A stretch of 64,000 nucleotides of DNA from Lacticaseibacillus pantheris DSM 15945 = JCM 12539 = NBRC 106106 (GTDB lineage: Bacteria > Bacillota > Bacilli > Lactobacillales > Lactobacillaceae): NCBI RefSeq assembly GCF_001311175.1, contig NZ_BBAI01000007.1, positions 1-64,000 of the forward strand. Direction: 5' to 3'. The position numbers were made by a program, and so were the translations under genes. The notes below the pieces were generated by a model. The model had not been told where the DNA came from. It ran no database searches and saw only the letters and a list, made by a program, of their open reading frames with translations. Positions 18,701 to 30,183 of the stretch are shown piece by piece. Every line of letters starts with the position of its first letter. Position 1 is the stretch's first letter.

Positions 18701-21650
18701 GTCAGATTAGCCGCATTCGCGTGGTAAGTGACGGTTTTGCTGGTGTTCGCTAGACGCGCGGTCGTCGTCGGGGCGAGGGCCTCGGCATTGACGTTGCGGT
18801 CGGCCGTGTACCCAGTAACTACGGGTGAGTCAACCTGCGCATACTCGCCCGTTGGGGTGGCGTAGCTGGCGCCGGTGACTTCGTCCGTGACCACGTTCCA
18901 GGTGATTGTCTGGATCGCAGCAGTTGGCGCTTTAGTCGCATCCCCGTCGGCAAAGGCATAGTTAATCGTTCGCGTAGTGGTTGCGGTCGTGTGCGCGATG
19001 GCGTGCGTCAAGTGCACCGTCACGTTATCGTTGTCATTGGTCGCAAAGGTGTAATCGAACTCACTGGCTTGACCTTCCGCCAAAACGTAGTGCGTTGGCG
19101 TCTGGACGCTGTACGTGCCAGACTAGTCCGTCACACCGGTCAGTGTGGCGCTCGTGACCTGTTCGCCGGTGACGTCGTCAACATAGTGAACCGTCAAACC
19201 AGCGGGGTTAGCCGTGTAGGTCACGGTCACGTCCGCCGCGTTTACCGGCATCGCATTGGTAGCCGTCACTATGGCCGCATCCACATTGCCGTCAGCCGTG
19301 TAGCCGTTGACCGTTGGCGAGATCACCGCGGCGTATTCGCCTTGTGGCGTCGCCGCGACTGCACCGGTCACTTCGTCTGTCGCCACGTTCCAAGTCAGCG
19401 TCTGAGTGACACTGGCTGGATTCTTGCTGGCATTACCATCAACCACATAGTTAATCGTCCGCGTAGTGGTTGCGGTCGTGTGTGCGATGGCGTGCGTTAG
19501 GTGCACCGTCACGTCGTCAGCATCAGTAGTACCAAAGGTGTAATCCACTTCAGCAACTTGGCCATCCGCCAAAACGTAGTGCGCTGGTGTCTGGACGTTG
19601 TACGTACCTGACTCGTCGGTGACACCCACCAACGTCGTGCTCGTCACCTGTTCGCCGGTGACGTCGTCAACATAATGAACCGTCAAAGTTGCGGGGTTAG
19701 CCGTGTAGGTCACGGTGACATTATGCGCATTTACCGGCGTGTCCGTCGTAGCCGCCACGTTATATGCAGTCACGTTGCCGTTAGCGGTGTAACCGTGCAC
19801 CGTTGGCGAGGTCACCGCGGCGTATCCGCCCTGCGGTGTCGCAACGGCGGTGCCGGTCACTTCGTCCGTTGCCACGTTCCAAGTCAAAGTTTGCGTAACG
19901 GTAGCAGGATTTTTGTCAGCATGGCCCGTCACCACGTAGTTAATCGTCCGCGTAGTGGTTGTGGTCGTGTGCACAACGGCGTGCGTCAGGTGCACGGTCA
20001 CGTCATCGTTGTCGTCAGTCGCAAAGGTGTAGTCGACCTCAGCGCTTGTCCGTCAGCCAAGACGAAGTGCGTTGGTGCCTGGACTTTGTACGTACCGGGT
20101 TCGTCCGTTACGCCCGTTAACGTCGCGCTCGTGACCTGTTCGCCGGTGACATCATCACGTAGTGTACCGTCAGGCTAGCCGGGTTGGCCGAGTAGGTCAC
20201 CGTTACGTCCTGTGCGTTGACCGGTGTTGCGGCCATGGTCGCAACGGTCGCGGCACTGACATCACCGTCGGCCGTGTAACCATGGACCGTCGGCGACTTA
20301 ACCGCAGCGTATTCACCCTGTGGCGTGGCCACTACGGCACCCGTCACTTCATCGGTCGCCGTGCTCCACGTCAGTGTCTGGGTGACGCTCGCCGGATTCT
20401 TGTCAGCATTGCCGTTAACCACGTAGTTAATCGTCCGTGTAGTGGTAGTCGTACCGTACGCAATGGCGTGCGTCAGGTGCACGGTCACGTCATCGTTATT
20501 ATCAGCGGCAAAGGTGTACCCGAACGAATCTGCCTGATCATCCGCCAAAGCGTACTTAGCGGGAACCGTCACTTGGTAAGTACCGGTGCCGTCCGTTACG
20601 CCCTTGAGCGTGGCACTCGTGACCTGTTCACCGGTCACGTCGTCAACATAGTGTACCGTCAGCGATGCGGCATCCGCACGGTAAGTCACCGTCGTGGTGG
20701 TATTTTCCAGCCGCTCAGTTAACGTTGGTGCCAGCACTTCTGCGGTCACGTTGCCGTCAGCCGTGTAGCCCATAACCAATGGGGACGTCACTGCTCCGTA
20801 GGTATTTTGGGCCGTCGCGTAACTCGTGCCGGTCACTTCATCGGTGGTCACAGCCCACGTCACGGTCTGCACGGTTGCGGCCGGCGTTTTACTTTGGTCG
20901 CCATCCACAATGACATAGTTAATGGTGCGCGTCGTCGTAGCCGTGGTGTGCGCGACGGCATGTGTCAGTTGCACCGTGATGTCGTCAGTATCGTCGTTCG
21001 TCAAGGTGTAGGTGACACTGCTACTTTGTCCATCGGCCAGGGCGTAATGTGCCGGCGTTACTACGGTGTAAGTGCCGGTGTCGTCCATGTTGCCAGCCAC
21101 CGTATTCGTGGAGACCTCTGCGCCAGTCACATCATCGACATAATGCACGGTCAGAGTCTCCGTGTTGGCCGTGTAGTTCACGGTCGCGGTAGTGGCACTC
21201 GCCGGCGCGGTAGTCGTGACAGCCAAACTGATGGCAGCCACATCACCATCCGCAGTGTAGCCGTCAATGGTCGGTGATTGTACCACTGCGTAGCCAGATT
21301 GTGGCGTGTATACAGCATCACCGGTCACCTCATCAGTGGCGACATTCCACGTTGCCGTCTGGGTCACGCCGGCTGGTGCCTTGGCGCTACTTTGGCCCTC
21401 AATGGTATAGTTCACGGTCCGCGTCGTCGTGGCCGCGGTGTGTGTAATAGCGTGCGTCAGGTGCACGGTGATGTTGTCACTATTGTCAGGGGTGACGGTG
21501 TAATCAACCGCACTGCTTTGGGTCTTAGCCAGCACGTACTTATCTGGCGCGGTGGCGTGATAAGTACCCGTGCTGCCGGTTAATCCGGTTAAAGTAGTGG
21601 TCTCGCCCACTACGGCACCGTTGTCAGCGTCGTCAACATAGGTCACCGTC
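15780..21650 (-). repeat. tandem array of twelve MucBP-coding units
   Basis: Direct DNA repeats of about 500-530 bases, each encoding one mucin-binding unit. Units 4-6 (around 19100-20700) are nearly identical over long stretches, which makes this array prone to recombination and to assembly collapse. Confidence 0.85.
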
Positions 21651-23992
21651 AGCGCAACCTCTGCGGCGGAGTACGTGATTAGCGTGTTGGTGCTTTGCGT
21701 ATCACCGTTACTTTGTTCTAGCAGGCCAACCATGCCGTCGTCGGTTATAAAGTTGCCCAAGTCCGCATTATTGGTGTACCCAGCAACTGTCCAACCGGCA
21801 ATCTGGGCGTCCGTAACATTGTCCAGTCCATCACCGTCCTCAACCGCAAAGTCGCTGCGGGTAACGGTACCGTTATAGTCGGTTGTCTCGGTGTAACCCA
21901 CGGTCGCGGTCCGGTCAAAGTCAGCTGGCAACTGATCCCAGTCGCCCTCCGCATCGTCAGCGTAATCGAAATAAACGTGATCGGTAAAGGTCAGCGTTTT
22001 GTGCACACTAGTTGATGATGGGTAGTAGATAAGCTGGGCGTCAAAACTAACGCTGCCATTTTCGCTATCCAAAGTTTTCAGTTTACTAATTAAGGCATTT
22101 TCATCGAGGTAGGTATTGGCAACGCTACTTTGGTCCTCAAGCCAGCCGGTCACGTTTTGCGCCTCGATAGCGGCAAAGACGACGTTGCCAGTCGTACCAC
22201 TGAGCACGTTTACAGCGGTATTGTCGCCCGTACCCTCGGTCGTGTACTGTACGGTCGTGGTCCGGGTTTGGGCAGCCGGTAAGTCAGCCACTTTGCCCGG
22301 ATAGGTAATGGCGTTGCCGTTCGCGTCCTGGTCGTTATCCGTCACTGGTGTTGTGTCGGTGGCAGATTTCTGCGCCGTACTCGTGATTGTCTGCGTCACG
22401 GTCGCGGTCTTGACCTGCGTGACCGGAACCTGAATTGCGGTCGCCGGGGTATCCGTCAACGTGACCGTACTGAAAGCCCCACTAGCTAACGCCCAGCCGT
22501 CCGGAACGGTCACTGTGCTGGAGTCGCCAGCATTACCGCTAACGGTGGTGGTCCCGACAACTTTCTTATTATCGTTCACGTCCACAAACTGCACGGTGTA
22601 GTTGTTGGTGGTTGGCTGCGCTACGTAGCCGTTACCACTGCCGTCACCATTGATGGCGCCAACGAAACCATTGATGGGAGCACTACCAGACAGAATGACA
22701 TTGGAGGTTGGTGCGATGACGGTGACATTGGCCCCAGTGTTTTTGAATTGCTCATTAGATAGATTCAACGTGGTACCATCCGTGCTGGCTAACACCACCT
22801 GGTCAACCCCAGCTGGCGTGTTCCGCACGGCCGGAACGGTCATGGTGGCACCGCTGCCGCCAGTGACGTTAATTAAAACGTTGCTATAGCCGTCATAAGC
22901 GTTAGTATTCGTGAAGACAAAGTCATTATTGCGGTTGCCCAATTGCGTAGCGTCAACCGTAAACACGTAAGTATTGTCGTTTGCTTTTGCCTTGCTGAAG
23001 TCTAAGTCAATTTCGCTATGACCGGCAGTTGCGGCTACGGCAGCGGTGTTGTCACCCACAATCTTATTCACAATGGCAGTTGAGGCCGACTTCAACGCCT
23101 GCTCTTTACCCACTATTGAATCAGTAGTGAATTGATACTTGTTGATGCCGTTAGCAACCGCATCCGGCAGTGCACCCGTACCCGTAAGTTTTCCCCCATC
23201 AGTCACCAGTACGTTACCAGTAGGCGCGGAGTTATTGTTGGTTAGAGTGACGTTACCCGCTGCTATAGCACTATAACCGCCGATGGCACTACCCGAAAAT
23301 GGAACGTTGTTCGTCATGGTCATTTCGCCGCCACTAATCAATGTGTACGGGAAGCCACTAGTTAAACCCGACCCACCATTCATGCTGTTCAGTGGTACGC
23401 CCTCTAGGTACGCCAAAACAGACATCATGTTGCCAACGTCGGTAGGATTGGCCAACACGCTGCCGCTGGGGAGACCAACTGCGTTGACGACGGAATTTAA
23501 TGCTACGTTTTTACTACTATCCCGTGGCCCAACAGTCCAAGTATCCCCATCAATCGTTAACCGTAGTCCGGCTTTGTCGATGGCCTGTACGTAGTTAGGC
23601 GACCCAATCGTGACGCTACCATAGCCATTGGCCGTGGCGTCTACAAAGGCGCCATCGCTAACGGCGGTGGTCATGATGTCCGCGCCCCAGCTGGCGTTAG
23701 CAAAGTAGTGGTTCAATAGCCCGGTAGCGCTCTTATCGGTACTACCGTCACTAGCCGCCCGTACCGGTGCCAGCGGTGCCAGGACAGTTGGTGCCATCAT
23801 CATGGGCACCATCGCGGCCACGGCAATCCCCGCCACAACCCATTTCTTGCCAGATTTGAACATCTTGTAATGAACCTTGGTCTCACCGCGTAAAGTCATA
23901 GTAATTCCCCCAAAGTAAATAAACTAACACCTAAACATTCCCCAATGTATGTATTGTCGCTAATTGCATAATGAATACAGTTCGTCCAATTT

Positions 23993-24021
23993 ATTAAATG
24001 ATAAATACCGCGCCATGTCAA
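23993..24021 (-). promoter_or_regulatory. promoter of the adhesin gene
   Basis: Perfect TTGACA (24021-24016), 17-base spacer, TTTAAT (23998-23993) on the minus strand; about 95 bases before the start codon. Confidence 0.7.
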
Positions 24022-24206
24022 TCATTCTTGACACTTTTAGTGATGATAACATTAACTATTTAATTATGCGTTTATGCAGTGTGGAGGATTAATTTTAGCA
24101 CCCCATCGTTCATTCGGCCTCATTTCACAAGCACCAATCAAAAGACTGTTACATCGTTCTTGACAGGTCGTTTTACACTCGATGACACCATTTTTCACAA
24201 GCAAAC

Positions 24207-24243
24207 AAAAAGACCCCCAGCTCAAACTGGAAGTCTTTTTAAA
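24207..24243 (-). terminator. terminator of the opp operon
   Basis: AAAAAGAC..CCAG / CTGG..GTCTTTTT hairpin on the minus strand just after oppF. Confidence 0.82.
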
Positions 24244-24254
24244 ACGGTAAATAA

Positions 24255-25214
24255 CTACTGTTCGTCAGCAGCGTACTTAGCCGCCTGATCCTTATACCCC
24301 TGCACTTCGTCATCAGAAGCAAAGACGAAGTGTCCAGGTGTAATTTCCACCATGTTCCGCTCAGCACCGTCATTTTCGGCACTAGCATCGTAGTAAATCC
24401 GCTCACGCCGCTTCTGTACTTCCGGATCCGGAATCGGAATCGCGGACAACAAGCTCTGCGTGTACGGGTGCAACGGGTGGTTGTACACCTCATCGGCAGT
24501 CGACAGCTCGACAATCCGGCCATAATGCATAACGGCAATTCGGTCAGAAATGTACTTCACCATGGACAAGTCGTGGGCGATGAACAGGTACGTCAGGTTA
24601 CGTTGATCCTGAATGTTCTTCAACAGGTTGACCACTTGGGCCTGAATCGAAACGTCCAACGCGGAAATCGGTTCATCAGCGATGATGAACTGCGGTTGCA
24701 CGGCCAAAGCACGGGCAATCCCAATCCGCTGCCGCTGCCCACCAGAGAATTCGTGCGGGTAACGGGTGGCGTGGTCGGGGTTCAGACCAACCAGTTGTAG
24801 CAGGTTAGCCACTTGAGCATCACGGTCGTCATCGTCTTTGGCCAGGTGGTGAATATCAATTCCTTCGGCAATGATATCCTTAACCTTCATCCGGGGGTTC
24901 AAAGAAGCGTAGGGATCCTGAAAGATCATCTGCATCTCACGCCGGAATTCCTTCATTTCCTTGGAACCGTTGTGCAACCCGGCAATGTCGCTACCATCAA
25001 ACAGAATCTCGCCACTGGTTGGCTTGTACAACCGAATGATGGCGCGGCCTGTCGTGGTCTTACCAGAACCGGATTCACCAACCAGGCCAAGGGTTTCACC
25101 ACGATAGATATCAAAGGAAATATCCTGAATCGCGCGTACTTCCGTCTTCTTGCCGGGGTTAAAGGTCTGTACTAGGTGACGTACCTGCACCAGCTTTTCT
25201 TTCTCGTCTGCCAT
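24255..25214 (-). CDS. oppF: oligopeptide ABC transporter ATP-binding protein OppF
   Basis: A 319-residue ABC ATPase with Walker A G46-T53 (GESGSGKT), signature SGGQR at 157-161, Walker B FIIADEP at 176-182 and the C-terminal peptide-transporter extension ([14 protein letters not shown]). With OppD it would power import of peptides captured by OppA lipoproteins. It is the last gene of oppBCDF, three bases after oppD, and intact. Confidence 0.95.
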   Translation of the reverse strand: MADEKEKLVQVRHLVQTFNPGKKTEVRAIQDISFDIYRGETLGLVGESGSGKTTTGRAIIRLYKPTSGEILFDGSDIAGLHNGSKEMKEFRREMQMIFQDPYASLNPRMKVKDIIAEGIDIHHLAKDDDDRDAQVANLLQLVGLNPDHATRYPHEFSGGQRQRIGIARALAVQPQFIIADEPISALDVSIQAQVVNLLKNIQDQRNLTYLFIAHDLSMVKYISDRIAVMHYGRIVELSTADEVYNHPLHPYTQSLLSAIPIPDPEVQKRRERIYYDASAENDGAERNMVEITPGHFVFASDDEVQGYKDQAAKYAADEQ

Positions 25215-25217
25215 GTG

Positions 25218-26266
25218 TTAGTCACCCGCCTTTTCTGGATGCATTTGCTGCCAAACTTCTTGGCGGCGCTGAATTTCTGGTGGTAATTCTACCTTAGGTG
25301 CGTCCGGGTGCAGCAGCCACGTTGCGGCCGCATGCGTCGGTGATACCTGGAAGAATGGTGGTTCCTGCTCGGTATCAATCTGCAGGGCAAACTGGTTCCG
25401 GGCAGCGAACGCGTCACCCTTTGGTGGATCAATTAGGCTGGGCGGCGTACCAGGAATCGCGTATAACCGGTCACTCTTGGTTTCCAAAGTCGGCATGGAT
25501 TCCAGCAGGCCCCATGTGTAAGGATGCTTCGGGTTGTAGAAGATTTCGTCCACAGTACCGTATTCGATAATCTTCCCCGCATACATAACGGCGACACGGT
25601 CGCAATCCCAGCCACAACCCCTAGGTCATGGGTGATGAAGATGATACTGGTATCAATCTTCGTCTGCAATTCCTTCAACAGGTCGATAATCTGGGCCTGG
25701 ATGGTTACGTCCAGTGCGGTCGTCGGCTCGTCGGCAATCAGAATTTGCGGGTTGTTGATGATGGCAATGGCGATAACAATCCGCTGCCGTTGGCCACCAG
25801 AGAACTGGTGTGGGTAATCCTTCAGCCGGTTCTGCGCATTTGGAATACCAACCAGGTCGAGCACCCGGGCGGCTTCCTTCATGGCATCCTTCTGGCTAAT
25901 CTTGTTGTGCAACAGGAGCGGTTCTGCCACCTGCTTACCGATATTCATGGTTGGGTCCAAAGACGTCATGGGGTCCTGGAAGATCATGGCGATATCGTTA
26001 CCGCGCATGGCATCCAGTTCCTTTTCAGACTTCTTCAATACGTCTTCACCGTTGAAGTTAACCTCGCCGCTTTTAACCACGGCGTTGTTAGCCAGCAAAC
26101 CCATCAACGTCCGCAGGGTAACGGACTTACCCGAACCGGATTCACCAACGATGGCGAGCGTCTCACCTTTTTCCAAGCTAAACGAAACGTCGCGGATGGC
26201 GTGAACCGTGCCGGCGTACGTGTGGAAATCAATTTGTAGATCTTTGACTTCAAGAATTTTACTCAA
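25218..26266 (-). pseudogene. oppD: oligopeptide ABC transporter ATP-binding protein OppD, one frameshift
   Basis: About 350 codons. Walker A GESGSGKS, signature FSGGQRQR, Walker B ILIADEPT and the H-loop FITHDLGVV are all present in the N-terminal frame; the C-terminal part (MYAGKIIEYGTVDEIFYNPKH) follows in another frame. A single missing base near 25606 explains it: restored, the chain reads VVAGIADRVAVMYAG. Start is probably the TTG at 26266, eight bases after GGAGG; a GTG at 26275 is too close to that SD. Since oppB, oppC and oppF are intact, an actual loss of OppD would silence the whole transporter, so sequence error is a real possibility. Confidence 0.9.
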
Positions 26267-26278
26267 CAGGCTCACCTC

Positions 26279-27295
26279 CTAGCGCGTCGTACGTGGGTCA
26301 AATGCGTCCCGCAGCCCATCGGCCAGCAGGTTAAAACTAATCATCAGTACGGAAATGACGATGGCCGGGTAGACCATCTGGTACGGCAGGAACCGGAAGT
26401 TCTTCTGCCCATCAGAGAGCAAAGTCCCCAGGGAAGCCGTTGGTGATGGAATACCAATCCCAATGTAACTCAGGAAGGCTTCAAAGAAGATGGCCGTCGG
26501 AATCGTGAACATCGTCTGAATGATGATGGTTGAACTCAAGTTAGGAATGAGGTGCTTCATCGCGATCTTGACGGATGACTCACCCAACGTTCGCGCGGCC
26601 AGGACGTATTCCTGGTCCTTAATTTGCAGGGTTTGCGCGCGCACCAGTCGGGCCATCGTCACCCACCCGGTAAACCCGATGGCAATGATGATGGAAGTCA
26701 GACCTGGCTTGAACACCAACAGCATCAGAATGGCAACAACCAGGTTAGGAATGGAGCTGATGATTTCGATAATCCGCTGTAGCACGGTATCAACCATGCC
26801 GCCCTTCCAACCGGAAACCAGCCCGTAAACCACACCGATGGTCAGGTCGAACAGCGTAGCCATGAAGGCGATGAACAGTGATACACGTGTACCAACTAAG
26901 ATACGACTAAAGATATCACGGCCTAGGCTGTCAGTGCCCAGCACAAACCAAACGTTGTTCGGCACGTTGTTCTGTGCGTACACGTTCACCTTGGCGCCGG
27001 CAGAAACACCGTAACCACGGAAACCAGGAATACTCCAGTTAGCAATCTTTGGTGGCAAGTTGTTCCACTTCAGGTGCTGGGTATTAGGATTTGACGGTGA
27101 AAAGAAGAAACTGAGCAATGAGATAACGATGAACGCAATGATGATCCACAACGAAATCATCGCCATCTTGTTGTGACGCAGGCGCCGCATCGCATCCTGC
27201 ATGAACGTCATGTTGTCGGTGCCGAGCTTTTCCTGTTGCTCTTTGGCAATGTGCGCCGGCTTGAAACTGTCTGCGGTGATTTTGTAGTCAGCCAT
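26279..27295 (-). CDS. oppC: oligopeptide ABC transporter permease OppC
   Basis: A 338-residue inner-membrane permease. One N-terminal membrane segment (residues ~43-65), a periplasm-side insert, and five more helices; the EAA-loop motif appears as AARTLGESSVKIAMKHLIPN. ATG overlaps the oppB stop codon (TAATG) and has GGGGAGG upstream, so translation is coupled. Confidence 0.95.
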   Translation of the reverse strand: MADYKITADSFKPAHIAKEQQEKLGTDNMTFMQDAMRRLRHNKMAMISLWIIIAFIVISLLSFFFSPSNPNTQHLKWNNLPPKIANWSIPGFRGYGVSAGAKVNVYAQNNVPNNVWFVLGTDSLGRDIFSRILVGTRVSLFIAFMATLFDLTIGVVYGLVSGWKGGMVDTVLQRIIEIISSIPNLVVAILMLLVFKPGLTSIIIAIGFTGWVTMARLVRAQTLQIKDQEYVLAARTLGESSVKIAMKHLIPNLSSTIIIQTMFTIPTAIFFEAFLSYIGIGIPSPTASLGTLLSDGQKNFRFLPYQMVYPAIVISVLMISFNLLADGLRDAFDPRTTR

Positions 27296-28221
27296 TAGTT
27301 TGCCTCCCCGGATAAGCGAATACGTGGGTCAATGAACCCGTAGAGAATGTCGACGACCAGGATGATGACGACCAGCATGACACTATACAGCATGGTCAGA
27401 CCCATGATGGTTGGGTAGTCGTTCGTCAGGATGGAACGGACGAACTGTTCACCAATACCAGGAATAGCAAAGATGTTTTCAACAACCAGCGAACCAACCA
27501 TCAGGTCAACCGCCATCGGTCCAATGATGGTGACGATAGGAATCATGGAGTTCCGCAGGGCGTGCTTAGCCACAACCTGCCACTTGGAGTCACCCTTTGA
27601 CCGGGCCAAATCGATGTAGTCGGAGTTCAGGACGTCCACCATTTCGGTCCGCATGAACCGCGCCGTCTGTGCCAATGGCGCCATGGCCAGGGCAATCGTT
27701 GGCAGGATGGAGGAACTGAACCCGTCCCACAGGGCAATTGGGAAGATCTGGTACTTGTATGCCAACCAGAATTGTAGCAGGCAGGCAAAGACGAAGTTAG
27801 GAATCGAACGTCCCAGGATGGCGAAAATAGTCGCCGTGGAGTCTACCCAGGTGTTCTTGCGGATTGCGGCAATCGCACCCAGCAGAATTCCCAGCAACGT
27901 ACCCACGATCATCGCCTGAGCACCAATCTGGAAGGATGGTCCGACTCGGGAAATAATCAGGTGGCTAACACTCTGGCCGGCAAACTGGTAACTAGTACCC
28001 ATATCGCCGTGAACCAGGCCCACCATGTACTTGAGGTACTGGTACCAAACCGGCTTGTCCAACCCGTTGGCTTTGTTTAACGCAGCCAACTGTGCCCCGG
28101 TAACTTTCGGGTTGTTGTATGGCGTCCCTGGCAACATCTTCATTAGGAAGAAGGTGATGGACGCAACGATGAACAGCGTTAAAATCAGAAAGAAGATTCG
28201 TTTTGCAAGATATTTTGCCAT
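27295..28221 (-). CDS. oppB: oligopeptide ABC transporter permease OppB
   Basis: A 308-residue permease, first gene of the oppBCDF operon. N-terminal KRIFFLILTLFIVASITFFLM is the conserved first helix; the EAA loop reads ARSKGDSKWQVVAKHALRN. GAGGGAG precedes the ATG. No oppA is in this operon, but three OppA paralogs lie 11-20 kb downstream and another at 43-45 kb. Confidence 0.95.
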   Translation of the reverse strand: MAKYLAKRIFFLILTLFIVASITFFLMKMLPGTPYNNPKVTGAQLAALNKANGLDKPVWYQYLKYMVGLVHGDMGTSYQFAGQSVSHLIISRVGPSFQIGAQAMIVGTLLGILLGAIAAIRKNTWVDSTATIFAILGRSIPNFVFACLLQFWLAYKYQIFPIALWDGFSSSILPTIALAMAPLAQTARFMRTEMVDVLNSDYIDLARSKGDSKWQVVAKHALRNSMIPIVTIIGPMAVDLMVGSLVVENIFAIPGIGEQFVRSILTNDYPTIMGLTMLYSVMLVVIILVVDILYGFIDPRIRLSGEAN

Positions 28222-28579
28222 GTGCGTGCTCCCTCGCTTACTTAAACAAACATAATGCCACTAAGAAGATGACGATATGTATTTGTTCGGTAGTCACAGA
28301 ATGTCACTACGCTAAATCTAATAGTAAAACAATACATTAAAATGCCATTAAAGTAAATAGCGTTTGCTCACGAATTGGCCACCCGCCGCAATTCTTAAAC
28401 TTATTTACCGACCATCAGCATCCCCGTAGTACGGTGTTTTGCAAGCACCGACCGATTAGAAACCGCATAGAGCAAACCCACCACTGGCGGACTTGTAAAC
28501 GGTCACAGTATGGCGTAAATCGTCTCAAAATGAAAGTGTTAACGCATAAACGTCAACCCTTTTGCGTAACTATTCTCAT
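28222..28579. other. intergenic region upstream of oppB
   Basis: AT-richer than its surroundings (28250-28360), as expected for the opp promoter region, but no convincing -35/-10 pair with correct spacing was found. No ORF or hairpin of note. Confidence 0.4.
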
Positions 28580-29395
28580 TTATTTCGTGCCCAAGTATTC
28601 GGTCAAAAATTTAGCGATACCGTCGTGCTCGTTGTCGTCCGTGGTGTAAGCGGCAATCTCCTTCACCGCAGAAACCGCGTTGCCCATCGCCACACTGATG
28701 CCGGCCTGCTTCATCATGCCGATATCGTTCATGCCGTCGCCAAAGACGATGGTGCGGGCAGCCGGAATCCCCGTCTTTGCCTGTAGCTCCTGCACCGCCG
28801 TAGACTTATCGATTCCCCGCGGGATCAGCTCCATGTTGTCGTGATTTGACGCGGAGACGTGCATCAGGTCAGTGGCCGCCAGCTCTTCCTGAGTGCGGCG
28901 CAACCCCTCAGCGTCCCGGGGGCTAATCACAATCCCGTTGGTGATGCGGTCAGCCCGCTTCAGGAGGTTATCCAGCGTGCCCACCTGCTTAACGCCGACG
29001 GTTAGCCCGTCAGGTTGGAAGACGCGCAAGGCAGCCTCCACAAAGGTGGGCGGCGTCTGCGTATAGTAAACCGTGTCGTCGCTAAAGTAAAACGCGGACA
29101 GCCCATGGCGCGTGGTCACGTTGTTGGTTTGCGTGAGTGCCTCAACGCCCAGCAGGTGGTGTACCCGTTGACCGGAAAAGTCGTAGACGGCCCCGTTGGC
29201 TCCAATCACACCAGCCCGGTCGCTGACCTGGTCCGCGATGATCTTGGCCAGCGCGTACATCCGCCCCGTAGCTACGAAGAACGGGTTGCCCGCATCCATG
29301 GCTAGGTTGAGCGCGGCCGCTGTGTCGGGCGACACGTGCTGGTGGTCGACCGCCAGCGTGCCGTCAATATCCGTAATGATTAAATGTGGTTCCAT
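28580..29395 (-). CDS. HAD-superfamily Cof-type phosphatase
   Basis: A 271-residue HAD hydrolase of the Cof/YidA type. Motif I is DIDGTLAVD near residue 9, motif II the S/T in VATGR, a C2 cap lies between, and motif IV is FGDGMNDIGMMKQAG. Family members dephosphorylate sugar phosphates or flavin/nucleotide phosphates; the substrate cannot be told. SD AAGGGGAC precedes the ATG. It is a single-gene unit. Confidence 0.92.
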   Translation of the reverse strand: MEPHLIITDIDGTLAVDHQHVSPDTAAALNLAMDAGNPFFVATGRMYALAKIIADQVSDRAGVIGANGAVYDFSGQRVHHLLGVEALTQTNNVTTRHGLSAFYFSDDTVYYTQTPPTFVEAALRVFQPDGLTVGVKQVGTLDNLLKRADRITNGIVISPRDAEGLRRTQEELAATDLMHVSASNHDNMELIPRGIDKSTAVQELQAKTGIPAARTIVFGDGMNDIGMMKQAGISVAMGNAVSAVKEIAAYTTDDNEHDGIAKFLTEYLGTK

Positions 29396-29424
29396 GTCCG
29401 GGTCCCCTTAACGTTTTATCTCTT

Positions 29425-29870
29425 ATTCTACCAGACATGGCAAATTCCACCAGGGGGGTGAACTAGTATGCGGCGGGGAACACGCGGGTGGACTTGGGGA
29501 ATGCGGCTTACGCGCCTTACGCCGTAGGTTGCTACACCCGCACGCTCCGGGGTCGCAGCAATTACGTCTCCAGGCACGACGCCTCCGTCCCCAATTCCAC
29601 CCACGGGTTCCATCCATACACTAGAGCACTAACCATACTTTTGTCCACATGGGATAAGTAACAGTCTGGTGCGTTAGCGGTTCTGGGTCGCGTAAACATT
29701 TTTGGTTTTAGCGCTGGCCGCATGCGTCACGCAGATTTGAATGAAACACGCTCTCGTGTGGCGAGTTGAGTTCTTCGCACTAGCAACGGTTATCGCGAAA
29801 CGCACCACCCCGGCCCGGCCACCGCGGATATAGTCACAACCCCCGTGCTATCGCTACCACATTAGCGTGC
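29425..29870. repeat. repeat-derived intergenic stretch
   Basis: 29425-29625 contains arms also found at 47303-47430 (ATGCGGCTTACG, CCTACGGCGTAGG-like and GGGTGGACGG-like tracts), apparently decayed palindromic repeats. 29640-29870 shows nothing recognisable. Confidence 0.45.
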
Positions 29871-30183
29871 GGCCGCGTCGGTCGGCCCGGTGAGCGGAGG
29901 CGTGTGGGGTCGGAGTAGTAGCCACTGCCAGGGAACGCAGTCAGTTTGCGCTTTAGCGCTTACTGCCTGCTTCTCGCAGGAATGGCGCAGCCAGTCCGAG
30001 AGCTCCATTGTCTTCGACGTACGGCGCGACTAGTTCTGAGACTGACCGGTGGGTTTCCGTGCAGGCTCAGAATAGCGGCGGAAACACGCCCACATTTGGC
30101 GGGTTGGAGCCTTCGCCCTAGCTGTGGTTACTGCGGAGCACCCCACGTAAGCCGCAGCTCACCGGTCCGGCCTACGCTGCCGC
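29871..30183. repeat. R1 palindromic repeat, full copy
   Basis: Left arm GGCCGCGTCGGTCGG... at 29871 and right arm ...TACGCTGCCGC ending at 30183, imperfect inverted repeats of about 65 bases, with the R1 core between. The element stops exactly where the sortase stop codon (30184-30186) begins. Confidence 0.8.

Larger units (their letters stand above)
14557..23899 (-). pseudogene. giant MucBP-repeat adhesin with C-terminal EAL-like domain; several frameshifts and one nonsense codon
   Basis: About 3,100 codons. The N terminus carries a KxYKxGKxW-type signal (KVHYKMFKSGKKW) and a long hydrophobic export segment, then an adhesive domain of the choice-of-anchor-A kind (about residues 50-430). 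Twelve MucBP units of about 175 residues follow (marked by LTVxYVDDVTG ... YALADGQS), then a Thr/Pro-rich linker with PPATTPDNGG repeats. Instead of an LPxTG anchor the chain runs, in one frame, into an EAL-like domain (STYTYFAQKIADAQTQ, YELLLRQWD, INLTTSQF) that lacks the first Asp of the DD metal motif (GDAQ). Single-base losses sit near 14717, 17655, 18280, 20046 and 20158; a TAG replaces GAG at 19125-19123. Promoter at 23993-24021, SD TTGGGGGAA. Confidence 0.85.
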
